From DASUPK01 sp963815045 (lineage in GTDB: Bacteria > Actinomycetota > Thermoleophilia > Solirubrobacterales > 70-9), in contig CAWFET010000003.1 in NCBI GenBank assembly GCA_963815045.1, positions 124,001 through 188,000 on the forward strand: DNA of 64,000 nt, given 5' to 3'. The notes beneath the pieces were generated by a model that worked only from the letters and a program-made list of their open reading frames with translations, was not told where the DNA came from and ran no database searches. The translations under genes were made by a program, and so were the position numbers. Shown here one piece after another: positions 30,830 through 40,612 of this stretch; positions within the stretch are counted from its first letter, which is position 1, and each line of letters opens with the position of its first letter.

Positions 30830-32521
30830 ATGGTGGGCGAGCAGATCCTGGGCAGATTCCGCATCGAGGAGCGGATTGGGAGCGGCGGCTTCGGCACCGT
30901 CTATCGCGCCTGGGACGAGCGCCTGCAGCGCCCGGTCGCCGTCAAGGTGATCGACCGCGACCACGGCGCCCCTCGGGTGACGCGCGAGGCCCAGGCGGTC
31001 GCGCGCCTGGCGCACCGCAACATCGCGACGCTGTACGAGCTCGCCAGCGACGGCGAGCGTGCCTTCCTGGTCTCCGAGTTGATCGAGGGGGAGACCCTCC
31101 GGGCGCTCGGCAGGCGCGGTGAGCTCACCGACCGACTCGTCGCACGAGTCGGAGCGGATTCCGCGGCCGCGCTGATGGCTGCTCACCGGGCGGGAGTCGT
31201 CCACCGCGACGTGAAGCCCGAGAACATCCTGGTCGTACGCGAGGGCGCGCGTCAGCGCGACCCGTTTCATGTCGAGGCGAAGCTGGTCGACTTCGGCATC
31301 GCCCGGATCGCCGGCGAGCGCAGCCTGACCGCGACCGGAGCGGTGCTCGGGACCCTTGCCTACATGGCCCCCGAGCAGGCGGATGGCCTGCGGCCGGGTC
31401 CTTCGGCCGACGTCTACTCCCTCGCGCTCACCCTGTACGAATGCTTCTGCGGGGAGCACCCGCTCGTCCGCGAAAGCCCCGCAGCGACCGCTAGGGCGAT
31501 CGGCGAGCCGATTGCCCCCCTTTCGGCGGTCCGTCCGGATCTGCCCGAGGGGATGACGGACGCGATCGACGCCGCACTCGACCCCGATGGGGAGATGCGG
31601 CCGCTCGCCTCCGACCTGGAGGCGGCTCTCGCGGCCCACATCAACGAGCTCGATGGCGATCCCCTGCCGGCGGTCGAGGGGCTCCAGGGCTTCGACGAGG
31701 ACGAGCGGCCGTCCCGTTCACTGCCCAGCCTGGCGAGATTCCTTCCCGGGGCGGGGGTGGCCGCCCTCGGCGTAGCCGCCCTGATCGTCACCGGCGCTCC
31801 CGCCCCGGTCGTCCTGGCGGCTCTCGTTCCCGGGGTGCTCGCCCTGGGCCGGCCACGTCCCGCGTATGCGCTGCAGCTCGCCCTGGTCTTCCTCTGGACC
31901 CTGATCGGCGCGGGCGATCCGGGGGTCGCGGCCGTTGTCCTCGTGCTGGGCGCACCGCTCCTGGCACCCGCGATCGACCCGGACGCCATTCCGCTTCCCG
32001 GCGCCGCGCCGATCCTGGGCCTGATCGGCCTCGGCCCGGTCTATCCGGCGCTCGCCGGACTGACCCGGGGCGCCGCCGGCCGGGCGCTCCTGGGAGGCAT
32101 CGGATACCTCTGGATCGCGGCGTGGGAAGAGCTCGCTCACCGCACCCTCCTGCTCGGCCCGGTCGCGGACCCTCCGGCGCACTGGAAGGGATCGGCCGGA
32201 ACGGCGATCTCAGACATCTTGATGCCCCTGATCGATGGCTCCGTGCTCGCGGCTGCCGGGATCTTCGCCGCAGCGGCGCTCGTGCTCCCGGTGCTGGTGC
32301 GTGGACGCACACCGCTGCTCGACGCCGTCGGCGCCCTGATCTGGGCGGCCGGCCTGATCACGACCCTGAAGCTGGTGGCCGGGGGCGGCACGCCGCCCGG
32401 GCTGCTTTTCGGGACTCTCCTGGCCGCGGCGATTGCCGCCGTGCTCGCCCGGAGAATGGGCCCGCCGGCGCATTACAGGAGCGGCTCCCTCGAGGGGCCG
32501 CCGCCCGATGCGCTCGCGTAG
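30830..32521 (+). CDS. Ser/Thr protein kinase with multi-pass membrane C-terminus
   Basis: 563 residues. The kinase domain (about 9-270) has GSGGFGTVYRAWD, the ATP lysine in PVAVKVID, the catalytic VVHRDVKPENIL, DFGIAR and GTLAYMAPEQADG, so it should be active. After residue about 300 the chain is not PASTA but seven or eight hydrophobic segments (alanine/leucine/glycine-rich) in place of a sensor domain. It might sense membrane state. ATG 30830 has GGAG 6 nt upstream; the in-frame GTG at 30788 is less likely. It lies 69 nt upstream of fhaA and may be co-transcribed with the wall-growth operon. Confidence 0.85.
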   Translation: MVGEQILGRFRIEERIGSGGFGTVYRAWDERLQRPVAVKVIDRDHGAPRVTREAQAVARLAHRNIATLYELASDGERAFLVSELIEGETLRALGRRGELTDRLVARVGADSAAALMAAHRAGVVHRDVKPENILVVREGARQRDPFHVEAKLVDFGIARIAGERSLTATGAVLGTLAYMAPEQADGLRPGPSADVYSLALTLYECFCGEHPLVRESPAATARAIGEPIAPLSAVRPDLPEGMTDAIDAALDPDGEMRPLASDLEAALAAHINELDGDPLPAVEGLQGFDEDERPSRSLPSLARFLPGAGVAALGVAALIVTGAPAPVVLAALVPGVLALGRPRPAYALQLALVFLWTLIGAGDPGVAAVVLVLGAPLLAPAIDPDAIPLPGAAPILGLIGLGPVYPALAGLTRGAAGRALLGGIGYLWIAAWEELAHRTLLLGPVADPPAHWKGSAGTAISDILMPLIDGSVLAAAGIFAAAALVLPVLVRGRTPLLDAVGALIWAAGLITTLKLVAGGGTPPGLLFGTLLAAAIAAVLARRMGPPAHYRSGSLEGPPPDALA

Positions 32522-32590
32522 CTTCACGCACTAGCATTTCGCCTCGGCCTGCGTTCCTACCGGCCGTCCCACCGATCCCAGGAGCCTGTC

Positions 32591-33358
32591 ATCAGCGTTC
32601 TGCGCAACCTTGAAGCTCGCATCGAGGGCCTCGTCGAGGGCGTGTTCAGCCGTGCCTTCAGCTCCGGCGTGCAGCCGGTGGAGATCGCGCGCAAGCTCTC
32701 CAAGGAGATGGATGCCCACAAGACGGCTTCCGTCCAGCGGGTCTACGTGCCCAACGAGTACACGGTCTGGCTCTGCCCGGACGACTATGAGCGCTTCAAG
32801 GACTACGAGGCCTCACTCGCTCAGGAGCTGAGCGGCCACCTGCTGGAGCACGCTCGCCACCACGACTACGACCTGCTCACCAGGCCCGTCGTGAACCTCG
32901 ACCAGGACGAGCGGCTCCGCCTCGGCGAGTTCGGAATCCAGACCCGTCTGGTCCGCCCGCCGCAACGGCAGGGCGCCGACCCGGAGCAGGGGGAGCACGG
33001 CCACACGATGGTCTACTCGGCGACGCAGGCGGAGAAGGCGAAGTCGAAGCGGCGCCCCGACGCCGCCTACTCGGAGACCAGGGCGATCGTCACAGTCGAC
33101 GATCGCCGTTACGTCCTCGACGGCCCGACGGCGACGCTCGGCCGCTCCAAGGAGGCCGACTGCATCATCGATGACCCCAACATCTCTCGCCGGCATGCCG
33201 AGCTGCGCCGGTCGAGCGTCGGGGATTGGCAGATCGTCGACCTCAACTCGACCAACGGGGTGAAGGTCAACGGCCGCCGCGTCGCGAACGCCCGACTGTC
33301 GCCGGGGGATGAGATCACGCTAGGGACCAAGGTCTTCGGTTTCGACATCGAGCAGTGA
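32591..33358 (+). CDS. fhaA: FHA-domain protein FhaA (FipA-type DUF3662 plus FHA)
   Basis: 255 residues. The N-terminal DUF3662 domain reads ISVLRNLEARIEGLVEGVFS then QPVEIARKLSKEMD. A linker with HGHTMVYSAT (a likely kinase target threonine) leads to an FHA domain (about 163-255) with LGRSKEADCIIDD, ISRRHAEL and DLNSTNGVKVNG. FHA domains bind phosphothreonine, here on PknB targets. The conserved N-terminus starts at ATC 32591, 6 nt after AGGAG (32580-32584). The first canonical codon is GTG 32642, which would cut 17 conserved residues. Confidence 0.9.
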   Translation: MSVLRNLEARIEGLVEGVFSRAFSSGVQPVEIARKLSKEMDAHKTASVQRVYVPNEYTVWLCPDDYERFKDYEASLAQELSGHLLEHARHHDYDLLTRPVVNLDQDERLRLGEFGIQTRLVRPPQRQGADPEQGEHGHTMVYSATQAEKAKSKRRPDAAYSETRAIVTVDDRRYVLDGPTATLGRSKEADCIIDDPNISRRHAELRRSSVGDWQIVDLNSTNGVKVNGRRVANARLSPGDEITLGTKVFGFDIEQ

Positions 33359-33819
33359 ACGACCTCGAGCCGCTAGCCGTAGCGCTCAAGTTCGGCTTCC
33401 TGGCCGTCCTCTACCTGTTCTTGCTCTGGGTCACCCGCATGGCCCTGCGCGACCTGCGTGGCACGGCGTCGCCCGGATTCGAGACCGGCTATCACGACGT
33501 GCTCGGAGGCGAGGCCGAGGCGACCGATGCCTTCCTCGTGGTCCAGGAGGGCGGCGGCCTCAACAAGGGCGATCACTTCGACCTCTTCGGCGGGATCTCC
33601 CTGGGTCGATCCCCTGACGCCGATGTGAGGCTGGACGACCGCTACGCCTCCGGCTTCCACGCCCGCGTGTTCAACCGCGGCGGCAACTACTTCGTCGAGG
33701 ACCTGAACTCCACCAACGGCACCCTGCTCAACTCCCAGGAGCTGCACGGCGAGGCCGAGCTCCGCCCGGGCGACGTGATCCGGATCGGGGACACTGAGTT
33801 CCGCTTCGAGGTCTCCTGA
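33355..33819 (+). CDS. fhaB: FHA-domain membrane protein FhaB (FipA)
   Basis: 154 residues. One N-terminal membrane helix (about 11-29), then an FHA domain (about 75-150) with LGRSPDADVRLDD, FHARVFNRGG and DLNSTNGTLLN. In mycobacteria FhaB/FipA links PknB phosphorylation to divisome proteins. GTG start in a GTGA overlap with fhaA, and a TGATG overlap with pstP. Confidence 0.92.
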   Translation: MNDLEPLAVALKFGFLAVLYLFLLWVTRMALRDLRGTASPGFETGYHDVLGGEAEATDAFLVVQEGGGLNKGDHFDLFGGISLGRSPDADVRLDDRYASGFHARVFNRGGNYFVEDLNSTNGTLLNSQELHGEAELRPGDVIRIGDTEFRFEVS

Positions 33820-35057
33820 TGCTGACCGTCGCCGAAGAAGCCCACAAGACCGATACCGGCCGCCAGCGCCACGCGAACGAGGACTCCTACTTCGCGCGAG
33901 CACCGCTGTTCGCCGTCGCGGACGGGATGGGCGGGGCCCAGGCCGGCGAGGTTGCCTCTCGGATCGCCGCGGGCGCCTTCGAGCGGCGCAGTCAGCTCAC
34001 CGACGAGCAGCCGGCCGAGGGCCAGCTCGAGCAGATCGCGCAGTCGGCGAACCGCGAGATCCACCGCCTCGCCCAGGAAGATTCCTCGCGCGCCGGCATG
34101 GGGACCACCCTGACCGCCGCGATGCTCCGGGGGAACGAGGTGGCGTTCGGCCACGTCGGCGACAGCCGCGCCTACGTGCTGCGCGACGGGCAGCTCAAGC
34201 GACTCACCAAGGACCACTCGCTGGTCGAAGAGCTCCGCCGTCAGGGCAGGCTGACCGAGGAGGAGGCCGAGGAGCACCCCCAGCGCTCGATCATCACCCG
34301 CGCCCTCGGCCCCGAGCCGAACGTGAACGTCGACACCATGACCTTCCCGGCCAAGGACGGCGACGTGTTCCTGCTCTGCAGCGACGGCCTGACGACGATG
34401 GTCTCGGACGATGAGATCCGCCAGATCCTCGTCTCCTCACGAGGCCTGCGGGGCGCTGTCAAGGAGCTCGTCGACGCGGCCAATCGCGGCGGAGGCCGGG
34501 ACAACATCACCGCCGTCGCCTTCCGGGTGGCCGATGCGGACGCGAGAGAGGGCGAGGAGAGCGCGACGCTGATCTCCCGCACCGCCGAGCAGGCTGGGCT
34601 CACCGGGGAGCGGATGCGTGCGGCCACCGACCGAATGCGCGGTCGCGGGCCGATCCCGGCGCCGCGCCGCCGCCGCCGTTTCCTCGGCTGGGCGGTGGCC
34701 ATCCTCGCGGCGATCGTGGTGATCGGCGGGGGCTTCCTGTTTGCCCGCTCCGTCTACTTCCTCGGCACCGACGACGGGGGCAACGTCGCCCTCTATCGCG
34801 GCCTTCCCTACAGCCTCCCGCTCGGAATCAGCCTCTACTCGAAGCAGTACTCGGTCCCGGTCCAGGAGGGGACCCTCTCGGAGGACCGCCAGCGCGCGGT
34901 CACCGGGCACACGCTGCGCGGCAAGGGTGACGCGACCGACCTGATCGACGACATCCAGGCGAGGCCGACAGAGGGCCTGCCGCCGCCGCCTCCACCGCCG
35001 TCGAAGAAGAAGAAATCTGGGGCCAACTCGAACGGCCAGCAGGCCAAGAAGAGTTGA
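33819..35057 (+). CDS. pstP: PP2C-type Ser/Thr phosphatase PstP
   Basis: 412 residues. The PP2C domain (1-240) carries RHANEDSYF, VADGMGGAQAGE, GMGTTLTAAML, GHVGDSRAYVLRDG, CSDGLTTMVSDDE and GGGRDNITAVAF, with all metal-binding aspartates present. A basic juxtamembrane stretch, one membrane helix (about 286-306) and an extracytoplasmic domain follow. The chain ends in a polyproline-lysine tail. It reverses PknB phosphorylation. Confidence 0.95.
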   Translation: MLTVAEEAHKTDTGRQRHANEDSYFARAPLFAVADGMGGAQAGEVASRIAAGAFERRSQLTDEQPAEGQLEQIAQSANREIHRLAQEDSSRAGMGTTLTAAMLRGNEVAFGHVGDSRAYVLRDGQLKRLTKDHSLVEELRRQGRLTEEEAEEHPQRSIITRALGPEPNVNVDTMTFPAKDGDVFLLCSDGLTTMVSDDEIRQILVSSRGLRGAVKELVDAANRGGGRDNITAVAFRVADADAREGEESATLISRTAEQAGLTGERMRAATDRMRGRGPIPAPRRRRRFLGWAVAILAAIVVIGGGFLFARSVYFLGTDDGGNVALYRGLPYSLPLGISLYSKQYSVPVQEGTLSEDRQRAVTGHTLRGKGDATDLIDDIQARPTEGLPPPPPPPSKKKKSGANSNGQQAKKS

Positions 35058-36379
35058 GCGCCCGCACCCGCGAGCTCTTTGCCCTGATCCCGGTCGCCCT
35101 GCTGGTCACGGCCGGGTTCACGGCCGTGCTCATCACCAACTCGGATCAGCTCAACGCGAGCGTCTTCTACGGCGCCTACTTCCTGGCGGTCTGCGTCGCC
35201 ACCCACATCGTCATCCGCGTCCGCCTGCCCGACGCCGATCCCTTCCTCTTCCCGCTGGTGGCGCTCCTGGCCGCCTTCGGGCTGGTGATGCTCTACCGGC
35301 TCGACCAGGGCCTCGCGCGAGACCAGGCCAACTGGTTCGTGCTCGGGCTGGTTCTCTTCTCCGCGACGATCATCTTCCTGCGGGACTACGAGGCGCTCGA
35401 GCGCTACCGCTACCTGATCGCGCTCGCCGGGATCGTCCTGCTGATCCTGCCCCGATTCCTGGGGCACGCGACCAATGACGCGTATCTCGCAGTCAACTTC
35501 GGGCCCGTCACCTTCCAGCCGACCGAGCTGGCGAAGATCTGCATCGTCGTCTTCCTCGCCAGCTACCTGAACGAGCGCCGGGAGGTGCTGGTGGTGGGGG
35601 CACGGCGGTTCATGGGGCTGGTGCTGCCGCCGCTCAAGCATCTGGGGCCTCTGCTCGTCGTCTGGGGCGCGGCAATGGTCCTGCTGGTCTTCATCCGGGA
35701 CCTGGGCAGCTCGGTGATGTTCTTCGGGGCGTTCCTCGCGCTGATCTACGTCGCGACCGGGCGGCTCTCGTTCGTGATCATCGGCCTGCTCATGTTCGTG
35801 CTGGGCGCCTACTTCTTCGCCCACACCGCTCCGCACATCCAGCAGCGCTTCGACATCTGGCTCGACCCGTTCCACGACTCGAGCGGGAGCGGCTACCAGC
35901 TCTCGCAGTCGATCTTCGCCCAGGCGGACGGTGGTCTCTTCGGGAAGGGGCTGGGTGATTCGCTTGTCCAGCTGCCGGCCTGTCACGGCGACTTCCCGGA
36001 CCGCTGCGCGATCCTCCCCGCGCCCCACACGGACTTCATCTACGCCGTGATCGTCGATGAGCTCGGCCTCTTCGGCGGCGCCGCGGTGGTCCTGATCTAC
36101 GCGCTGATCGCCGAGCGCGGCTTCAAGACCGCGATCCTGGCGGAGGACGGATTCTCGAAGCTGCTGGCGACGGGCCTGACGACGATCCTGGCGCTGCAGG
36201 CCTTCGTGATCATCGGGGGGGTCACCAGGGTGATCCCCCTGACCGGCGTCACGCTGCCATTCATCAGCTACGGCGGCAGCTCGATCGTCGCCAACTTCAT
36301 CCTCTTAGCCCTGCTGCTGATGGTCTCCGACAAGTCCCGCCGCCGGGTGCGGCTGCAGAACCAGGGGGCGCCCCAGTGA
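35054..36379 (+). CDS. rodA: SEDS peptidoglycan glycosyltransferase (RodA/FtsW)
   Basis: 441 residues with about eleven membrane helices. SEDS features include FGPVTFQPTELAKI (motif before the catalytic loop), FIRDLGSSVMFFGAF, and the large loop YQLSQSIFAQADGGLFGKGLG. PAPHTDFIYAVIVDELG and PLTGVTLPFISYGGSS follow at the C-terminus. It polymerises lipid II with the partner PBP encoded next. TTG start in a TTGA overlap with pstP. RodA rather than FtsW is inferred from the operon. Confidence 0.92.
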   Translation: MSARTRELFALIPVALLVTAGFTAVLITNSDQLNASVFYGAYFLAVCVATHIVIRVRLPDADPFLFPLVALLAAFGLVMLYRLDQGLARDQANWFVLGLVLFSATIIFLRDYEALERYRYLIALAGIVLLILPRFLGHATNDAYLAVNFGPVTFQPTELAKICIVVFLASYLNERREVLVVGARRFMGLVLPPLKHLGPLLVVWGAAMVLLVFIRDLGSSVMFFGAFLALIYVATGRLSFVIIGLLMFVLGAYFFAHTAPHIQQRFDIWLDPFHDSSGSGYQLSQSIFAQADGGLFGKGLGDSLVQLPACHGDFPDRCAILPAPHTDFIYAVIVDELGLFGGAAVVLIYALIAERGFKTAILAEDGFSKLLATGLTTILALQAFVIIGGVTRVIPLTGVTLPFISYGGSSIVANFILLALLLMVSDKSRRRVRLQNQGAPQ

Positions 36380-37809
36380 ACCGGCAGATCGTCAAGCTCT
36401 TCGGCCTGATCCTGGTGCTCTACGCGCTGCTCTTCGGCTTCACCTCGTACTGGTCGGTCTTCGACTCGAGCTCTCTGAAGGCGAACACCGCGAACCGCAG
36501 GCCGCTGCTCGAGGAGCAGCAGATCAAGCGCGGCGACATCGTCGCCGACGACGGGACCGTGATCGCGCACTCGCGGGCGGTCGGCAAGGGCAACAGCAAG
36601 ACCTACGTCCGCCACTACCCGCTCGGCTCCCTGTTCGGCAATCCGATCGGGTACAGCTACGTCGATCGCGGCAGGGTCAGCTTCGAGCTCTCTCACAACG
36701 ACGAGTTGGTCGGCAACAAGACCGAGTTCCTCTCGGTGCTCGATGAGCTCCAGGGTCACGCGCAGGAGGGCGACAAGGTCCAGTCCGCGCTCAACGTGAA
36801 CGCCCAGCAAGCCGCCGTGAACGGCCTCGCCGGACGCCGAGGCTCAGTCGTCGCGATCGTGCCGTCGACCGGGGAGGTCAAGGCGATGGTGAGCATCCCC
36901 GAGTACGACCCCAACCAGGTCGAGAGGGCGAGCACCTTCAGGCACCTCAACACCGACACCAGCGCCCCACTGCTGAACCGCGCCACGCAGGGCGGCTATC
37001 CACCGGGCTCGACGATGAAGGTGGTGACCGCGACGGCGGCGCTCGACAGCGGAGACCTCAGCCCCAGCTCCGTCTTCAGCGGCCGGTCACCGATCCCGAT
37101 CGAGGGAGTGCCGCTCGCGAACTCCGGAGGGGAGCAGTTCGGCGACATCGACATGACCACCGCGTTGACCAACTCGGTCAACACCTGGTGGGCGCAGGCG
37201 GGGGAGAAGATCGGCAAGGACACGATGTTCAAGTACATGGACCGCTACGGCTTCAATGCGAAGCCCCGCCTCGACTATCCGAACTTCCAGCTCTTCGCCA
37301 GCGGCGTCTACGACGGGAACAAGCTGCTCAACGCGTCCGACTCGATCGACATCGGCCGCGTCGCGATCGGCCAGGAGCGTCTGCGCGTCACGCCACTCCA
37401 GATGGCCGAGGTCGCCGCCGCCGTTGCGAACAAGGGCGAGCTGATGGAGCCTCGCCTCTGGTCGAAGGTGATCGATCCGGACGGGCGTGAGACGAAGCTC
37501 GACCCCGCCCGCCAGAGCAGAGTGATGAGCGAGGACACCGCGTCCAAGCTCAACGACATGATGCAGGACGTGGTCAACGAGGGAACGGGGACCGACGCCG
37601 CGGTCTCGGGCATCGACGTGGCCGGCAAGACGGGCACCGCGGAGATCTCGCCCGGCGTCAACGACGCGTGGTTCATCGGCTTCGCCCCCGCGAGCGATCC
37701 CAAGATCGCGATCTCCTGCATCGTCGAGCACACCAGCGGCTTCGGCGGGCCGACCTGCGGGCCCATCTTCAAGTCGGTCGCCGAGAGCCTGCTGGGGAGC
37801 GGCGCGTAG
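36376..37809 (+). CDS. pbpA: class B penicillin-binding protein PbpA
   Basis: 477 residues. One N-terminal membrane helix (about 7-28) and a short pedestal domain with QQIKRGDIVADDGTVIA. The transpeptidase has PPGSTMKV (catalytic Ser about 213), TNSVNTW (SxN) and AGKTGTAE (KTG). It crosslinks peptidoglycan in partnership with RodA. GTG start in a GTGA overlap with rodA. The pknB GTG overlaps its stop (TAGTG). Confidence 0.95.
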   Translation: MNRQIVKLFGLILVLYALLFGFTSYWSVFDSSSLKANTANRRPLLEEQQIKRGDIVADDGTVIAHSRAVGKGNSKTYVRHYPLGSLFGNPIGYSYVDRGRVSFELSHNDELVGNKTEFLSVLDELQGHAQEGDKVQSALNVNAQQAAVNGLAGRRGSVVAIVPSTGEVKAMVSIPEYDPNQVERASTFRHLNTDTSAPLLNRATQGGYPPGSTMKVVTATAALDSGDLSPSSVFSGRSPIPIEGVPLANSGGEQFGDIDMTTALTNSVNTWWAQAGEKIGKDTMFKYMDRYGFNAKPRLDYPNFQLFASGVYDGNKLLNASDSIDIGRVAIGQERLRVTPLQMAEVAAAVANKGELMEPRLWSKVIDPDGRETKLDPARQSRVMSEDTASKLNDMMQDVVNEGTGTDAAVSGIDVAGKTGTAEISPGVNDAWFIGFAPASDPKIAISCIVEHTSGFGGPTCGPIFKSVAESLLGSGA

Positions 37810-39650
37810 TGGCCACGGCACGCAAGGGCACGATGGTCGATGAGCGCTACCGCCTCGATCGGAAGATCGGGTCGGGCGGGATGGCGGATGTCTGGCTCGC
37901 CGAGGACACCGAGCTCGACCGCAACGTCGCGATCAAGATCCTCCACGACCGCTTCGCCCAGGACGGCGAGTTCGTGCAGCGCTTCCAGCGCGAGGCCCAA
38001 TCGGCCGCCGGCCTGCAGCATCCGAACGTGGTCGGCGTGTTCGACCGGGGCTCCTTTCGCGACTCCTACTTCATCGCGATGGAGTACGTGGACGGCCCCT
38101 CGCTCAAGGACCTGGTCAAGGGCGGGATGGGGACGAAGGACGCCATCGACTTCACACGGCAGATCCTGAAGGCCGCCCGCTTCGCCCACCGCAAGGGGAT
38201 CATCCACCGCGACCTGAAGCCGCAGAACGTCCTGATCGACGACGAGGGTCGCGCCCGCGTCGCCGACTTCGGGATCGCGCGCGGCGGCGAGAACTCCGAC
38301 ATCACCGCGACCGGATCGGTGATGGGAACGGCGCAGTACCTCTCGCCGGAGCAGGCGCAGGGCAAGCCGACCACGCCGAGCTCCGACATCTACTCGATCG
38401 GAGTGATCCTCTACGAGGCGCTGACCGGCCGGGTGCCGTTCGAGGGGGACAGCGCCGTCGCGGTCGCCCTGAAGCAGGTCTCCGAGACGCCCAGGCGACC
38501 CAGCGCCATCAACCCGAACATCCCTCCGGCCCTGGACGCCGTCGTCATGCGCGCGCTCGCCAAGGACCCGGAGGCCCGCTTCAAGGACGCTGACGCGTTC
38601 CTGAAGGCCCTCGACGCCGCGGAGAAGGCGCCCGACTCGCCGCGCCCCCAGGACACGGCCGCCTACGCCGCGGTGTCGCCGGAGGGGGAGACCGATCTCC
38701 CCGCCGAGGAGGAGGTCTACGAGGAGTACGACCCGGACAGGCGCCGCCGCTGGCGCTGGCTCGTGATCGCCCTGCTCGCCTGCGGCGTGGCGGCGCTCGT
38801 CGCCTACGCCCTCACCCGCCCGCAGCAGGTCGGGATCCCCGACGTGATCGGCAAGAACTCCGATCAGGCGAGCCAGATCCTCGACAGCGCAGGCTTCAAG
38901 GTCGCGATCAAGGCGGTGCCGAGCGCCGTGCCGAGGGATCAGGTCGTCGAGCAGGACCCCATCCCCACCGACCGCGGCGGCGGCAAGGTCGAGGAGGGCT
39001 CCACGGTCACCCTGAGCGTCAGCTCCGGCCCGGCGATCCGGGCCGTTCCCTCCGTCGTCGGCCTGAGCGAGGCCGATGCGACCAAACGCCTGGAGAAGAC
39101 CGGTTTCAAGGTCAACGTCATGCAGCAGTACTCGAAGTCCGTCCCCAGGGGCGCGGTGATCGGCACCTCACCGCCGGCCGGCACCCAGCTCTCGACCCTG
39201 CAGCCCGTGACGCTGCTGGTCTCGCGCGGCGCGAACACCGTCGTCGTCCCCAACGTCGTCGGCCTGAACGACCAGCAGGCCCTGGCCACGCTGTCGAACG
39301 CCGGCCTGTCGGGCACCGAGGTCCAGAAGGACTCAACCGAGCCACAGGGCAAGGTCCTGAGCCAGAGCCCCGGCTCCGGCAAGCGTGTCCCGCGCGGATC
39401 CCAGGTCACGATCTTCGCCTCGACCGGCGCGATCACCGTCCCCGACGTCACGGGCCTGCTGCGGAAGGACGCTGTCAACACCCTGAAGAAGGCGGGCTTC
39501 ACCCCGGCCGTGACCGAGCAGACCACCAGCGACCCGAATGAGGTCGGCGTCGTGATCTCCGAGTTCCCGCCGAGCGGCTCGCGCGGGCAGCGCGGCGACA
39601 CCGTGACGATCTCGGTCGGGGTCGCCGCGCCGACCGCCACGACGCCATGA
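37809..39650 (+). CDS. pknB: PASTA-domain Ser/Thr protein kinase PknB
   Basis: 613 residues. The kinase (about 14-275) has GSGGMADVWLAED, VAIKILHD, IIHRDLKPQNVL, DFGIAR and GTAQYLSPEQAQG. After a charged juxtamembrane region come one membrane helix (about 316-335) and four PASTA repeats (about 337-402, 403-470, 471-537, 538-606), each opening with a (V/I)P(D/S/N)V-type strand. PASTA domains bind peptidoglycan fragments or lipid II. GTG 37809 is chosen by the overlap with pbpA; ATG eight codons on is possible. Confidence 0.96.
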   Translation: MATARKGTMVDERYRLDRKIGSGGMADVWLAEDTELDRNVAIKILHDRFAQDGEFVQRFQREAQSAAGLQHPNVVGVFDRGSFRDSYFIAMEYVDGPSLKDLVKGGMGTKDAIDFTRQILKAARFAHRKGIIHRDLKPQNVLIDDEGRARVADFGIARGGENSDITATGSVMGTAQYLSPEQAQGKPTTPSSDIYSIGVILYEALTGRVPFEGDSAVAVALKQVSETPRRPSAINPNIPPALDAVVMRALAKDPEARFKDADAFLKALDAAEKAPDSPRPQDTAAYAAVSPEGETDLPAEEEVYEEYDPDRRRRWRWLVIALLACGVAALVAYALTRPQQVGIPDVIGKNSDQASQILDSAGFKVAIKAVPSAVPRDQVVEQDPIPTDRGGGKVEEGSTVTLSVSSGPAIRAVPSVVGLSEADATKRLEKTGFKVNVMQQYSKSVPRGAVIGTSPPAGTQLSTLQPVTLLVSRGANTVVVPNVVGLNDQQALATLSNAGLSGTEVQKDSTEPQGKVLSQSPGSGKRVPRGSQVTIFASTGAITVPDVTGLLRKDAVNTLKKAGFTPAVTEQTTSDPNEVGVVISEFPPSGSRGQRGDTVTISVGVAAPTATTP

Positions 39651-40612
39651 GGGTCGCGGTACTCGGCGGCGGGACCTCGTCGGAGCACGAGGTCTCGCTG
39701 CGCTCCGCCGCCTCGGTCGCGGGCGGCCTTCGCGAGGCCGGACACGAGACCGTCGAGGTGACCATCGAGCGCGATGGCCGCTGGTCTGCCGAGGGTGAGG
39801 AGGTCCGCTTTGCACCCGCCACCGGCCTGCTGGGCTGCGATGTCGCATTCCCGGTCCTGCACGGCCCCGGGGGGGAGGACGGCAGCGTCCAGGGCCTGCT
39901 CGAGGTCCTCGGCATCCCCTATGCGGGCTCCGACGTCGAGGCCTCGGCGATCTGCATGGACAAGCTCGTCTTCAAGGACCTGCTGGCCCGGCACGGAATC
40001 CCTCAGGTCGACTACTGCCGGGCAGGCGAACCCGAGTGGAAGGCGATCGCCTCGGGGTTCGCGGAGCCGGTCTGGGTGAAGCCGGCCCGGCTCGGCTCGA
40101 GCGTGGGGATCTCGCCCGCGTCGGGCACCGAGGAGCTCGATCGAGCCGTCGAGGAGGCGGGCCGGCACGATCCGCGGGTGATCGTCGAGGCGCCGGCTCC
40201 GGGCAAGGAGGTCGAGTGCTCGCTGCTCGGCAACGAGGACCCGGTCGCCTCACCGCCCGGCGAGATCGACACCAAGGGGCACGATTGGTACGACTACGAG
40301 GCCAAGTACGCGGAGGGCGGCATGGAGCTGGTCATCCCGGCAAGGATCTCCGAGGAGGCGACCGAGACGCTCCGTTCCCTCGCGCGCCAGGTGTTCACGC
40401 TCTGCGGCTGCAGCGGCCTGGCCCGTTGCGACTTCTTCGTCGACGGGGACGACGTGCTCGTCAACGAGCTCAACACGATCCCGGGCTTCACCGAGACCAG
40501 CGTCTACGGCAAGCTCTTCGAGGCCGACGGGATCGCCTATCCCGAGCTCTGCGACCGGCTGGTGAAGCTGGCGATCGAGCGCCACGAGCAGGCGCGCAGC
40601 TACGAGTTTTAA
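39647..40612 (+). CDS. ddl: D-alanine--D-alanine ligase (second copy)
   Basis: A 321-residue ATP-grasp ligase. Seen: SSEHEVSLRSA, VLHGPGGEDGSVQGLLE, KPARLGSSVGIS, the canonical WYDYEAKYAEGGMELVIPA, and ELNTIPGFTETSVYG. Translation is coupled to pknB by an ATGA overlap, so D-Ala-D-Ala supply is tied to the growth-control operon. It is the closer match to housekeeping Ddl of the two copies. Its TAA stop shares TTAA with the stop of the opposing kinase gene. Confidence 0.93.
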   Translation: MRVAVLGGGTSSEHEVSLRSAASVAGGLREAGHETVEVTIERDGRWSAEGEEVRFAPATGLLGCDVAFPVLHGPGGEDGSVQGLLEVLGIPYAGSDVEASAICMDKLVFKDLLARHGIPQVDYCRAGEPEWKAIASGFAEPVWVKPARLGSSVGISPASGTEELDRAVEEAGRHDPRVIVEAPAPGKEVECSLLGNEDPVASPPGEIDTKGHDWYDYEAKYAEGGMELVIPARISEEATETLRSLARQVFTLCGCSGLARCDFFVDGDDVLVNELNTIPGFTETSVYGKLFEADGIAYPELCDRLVKLAIERHEQARSYEF

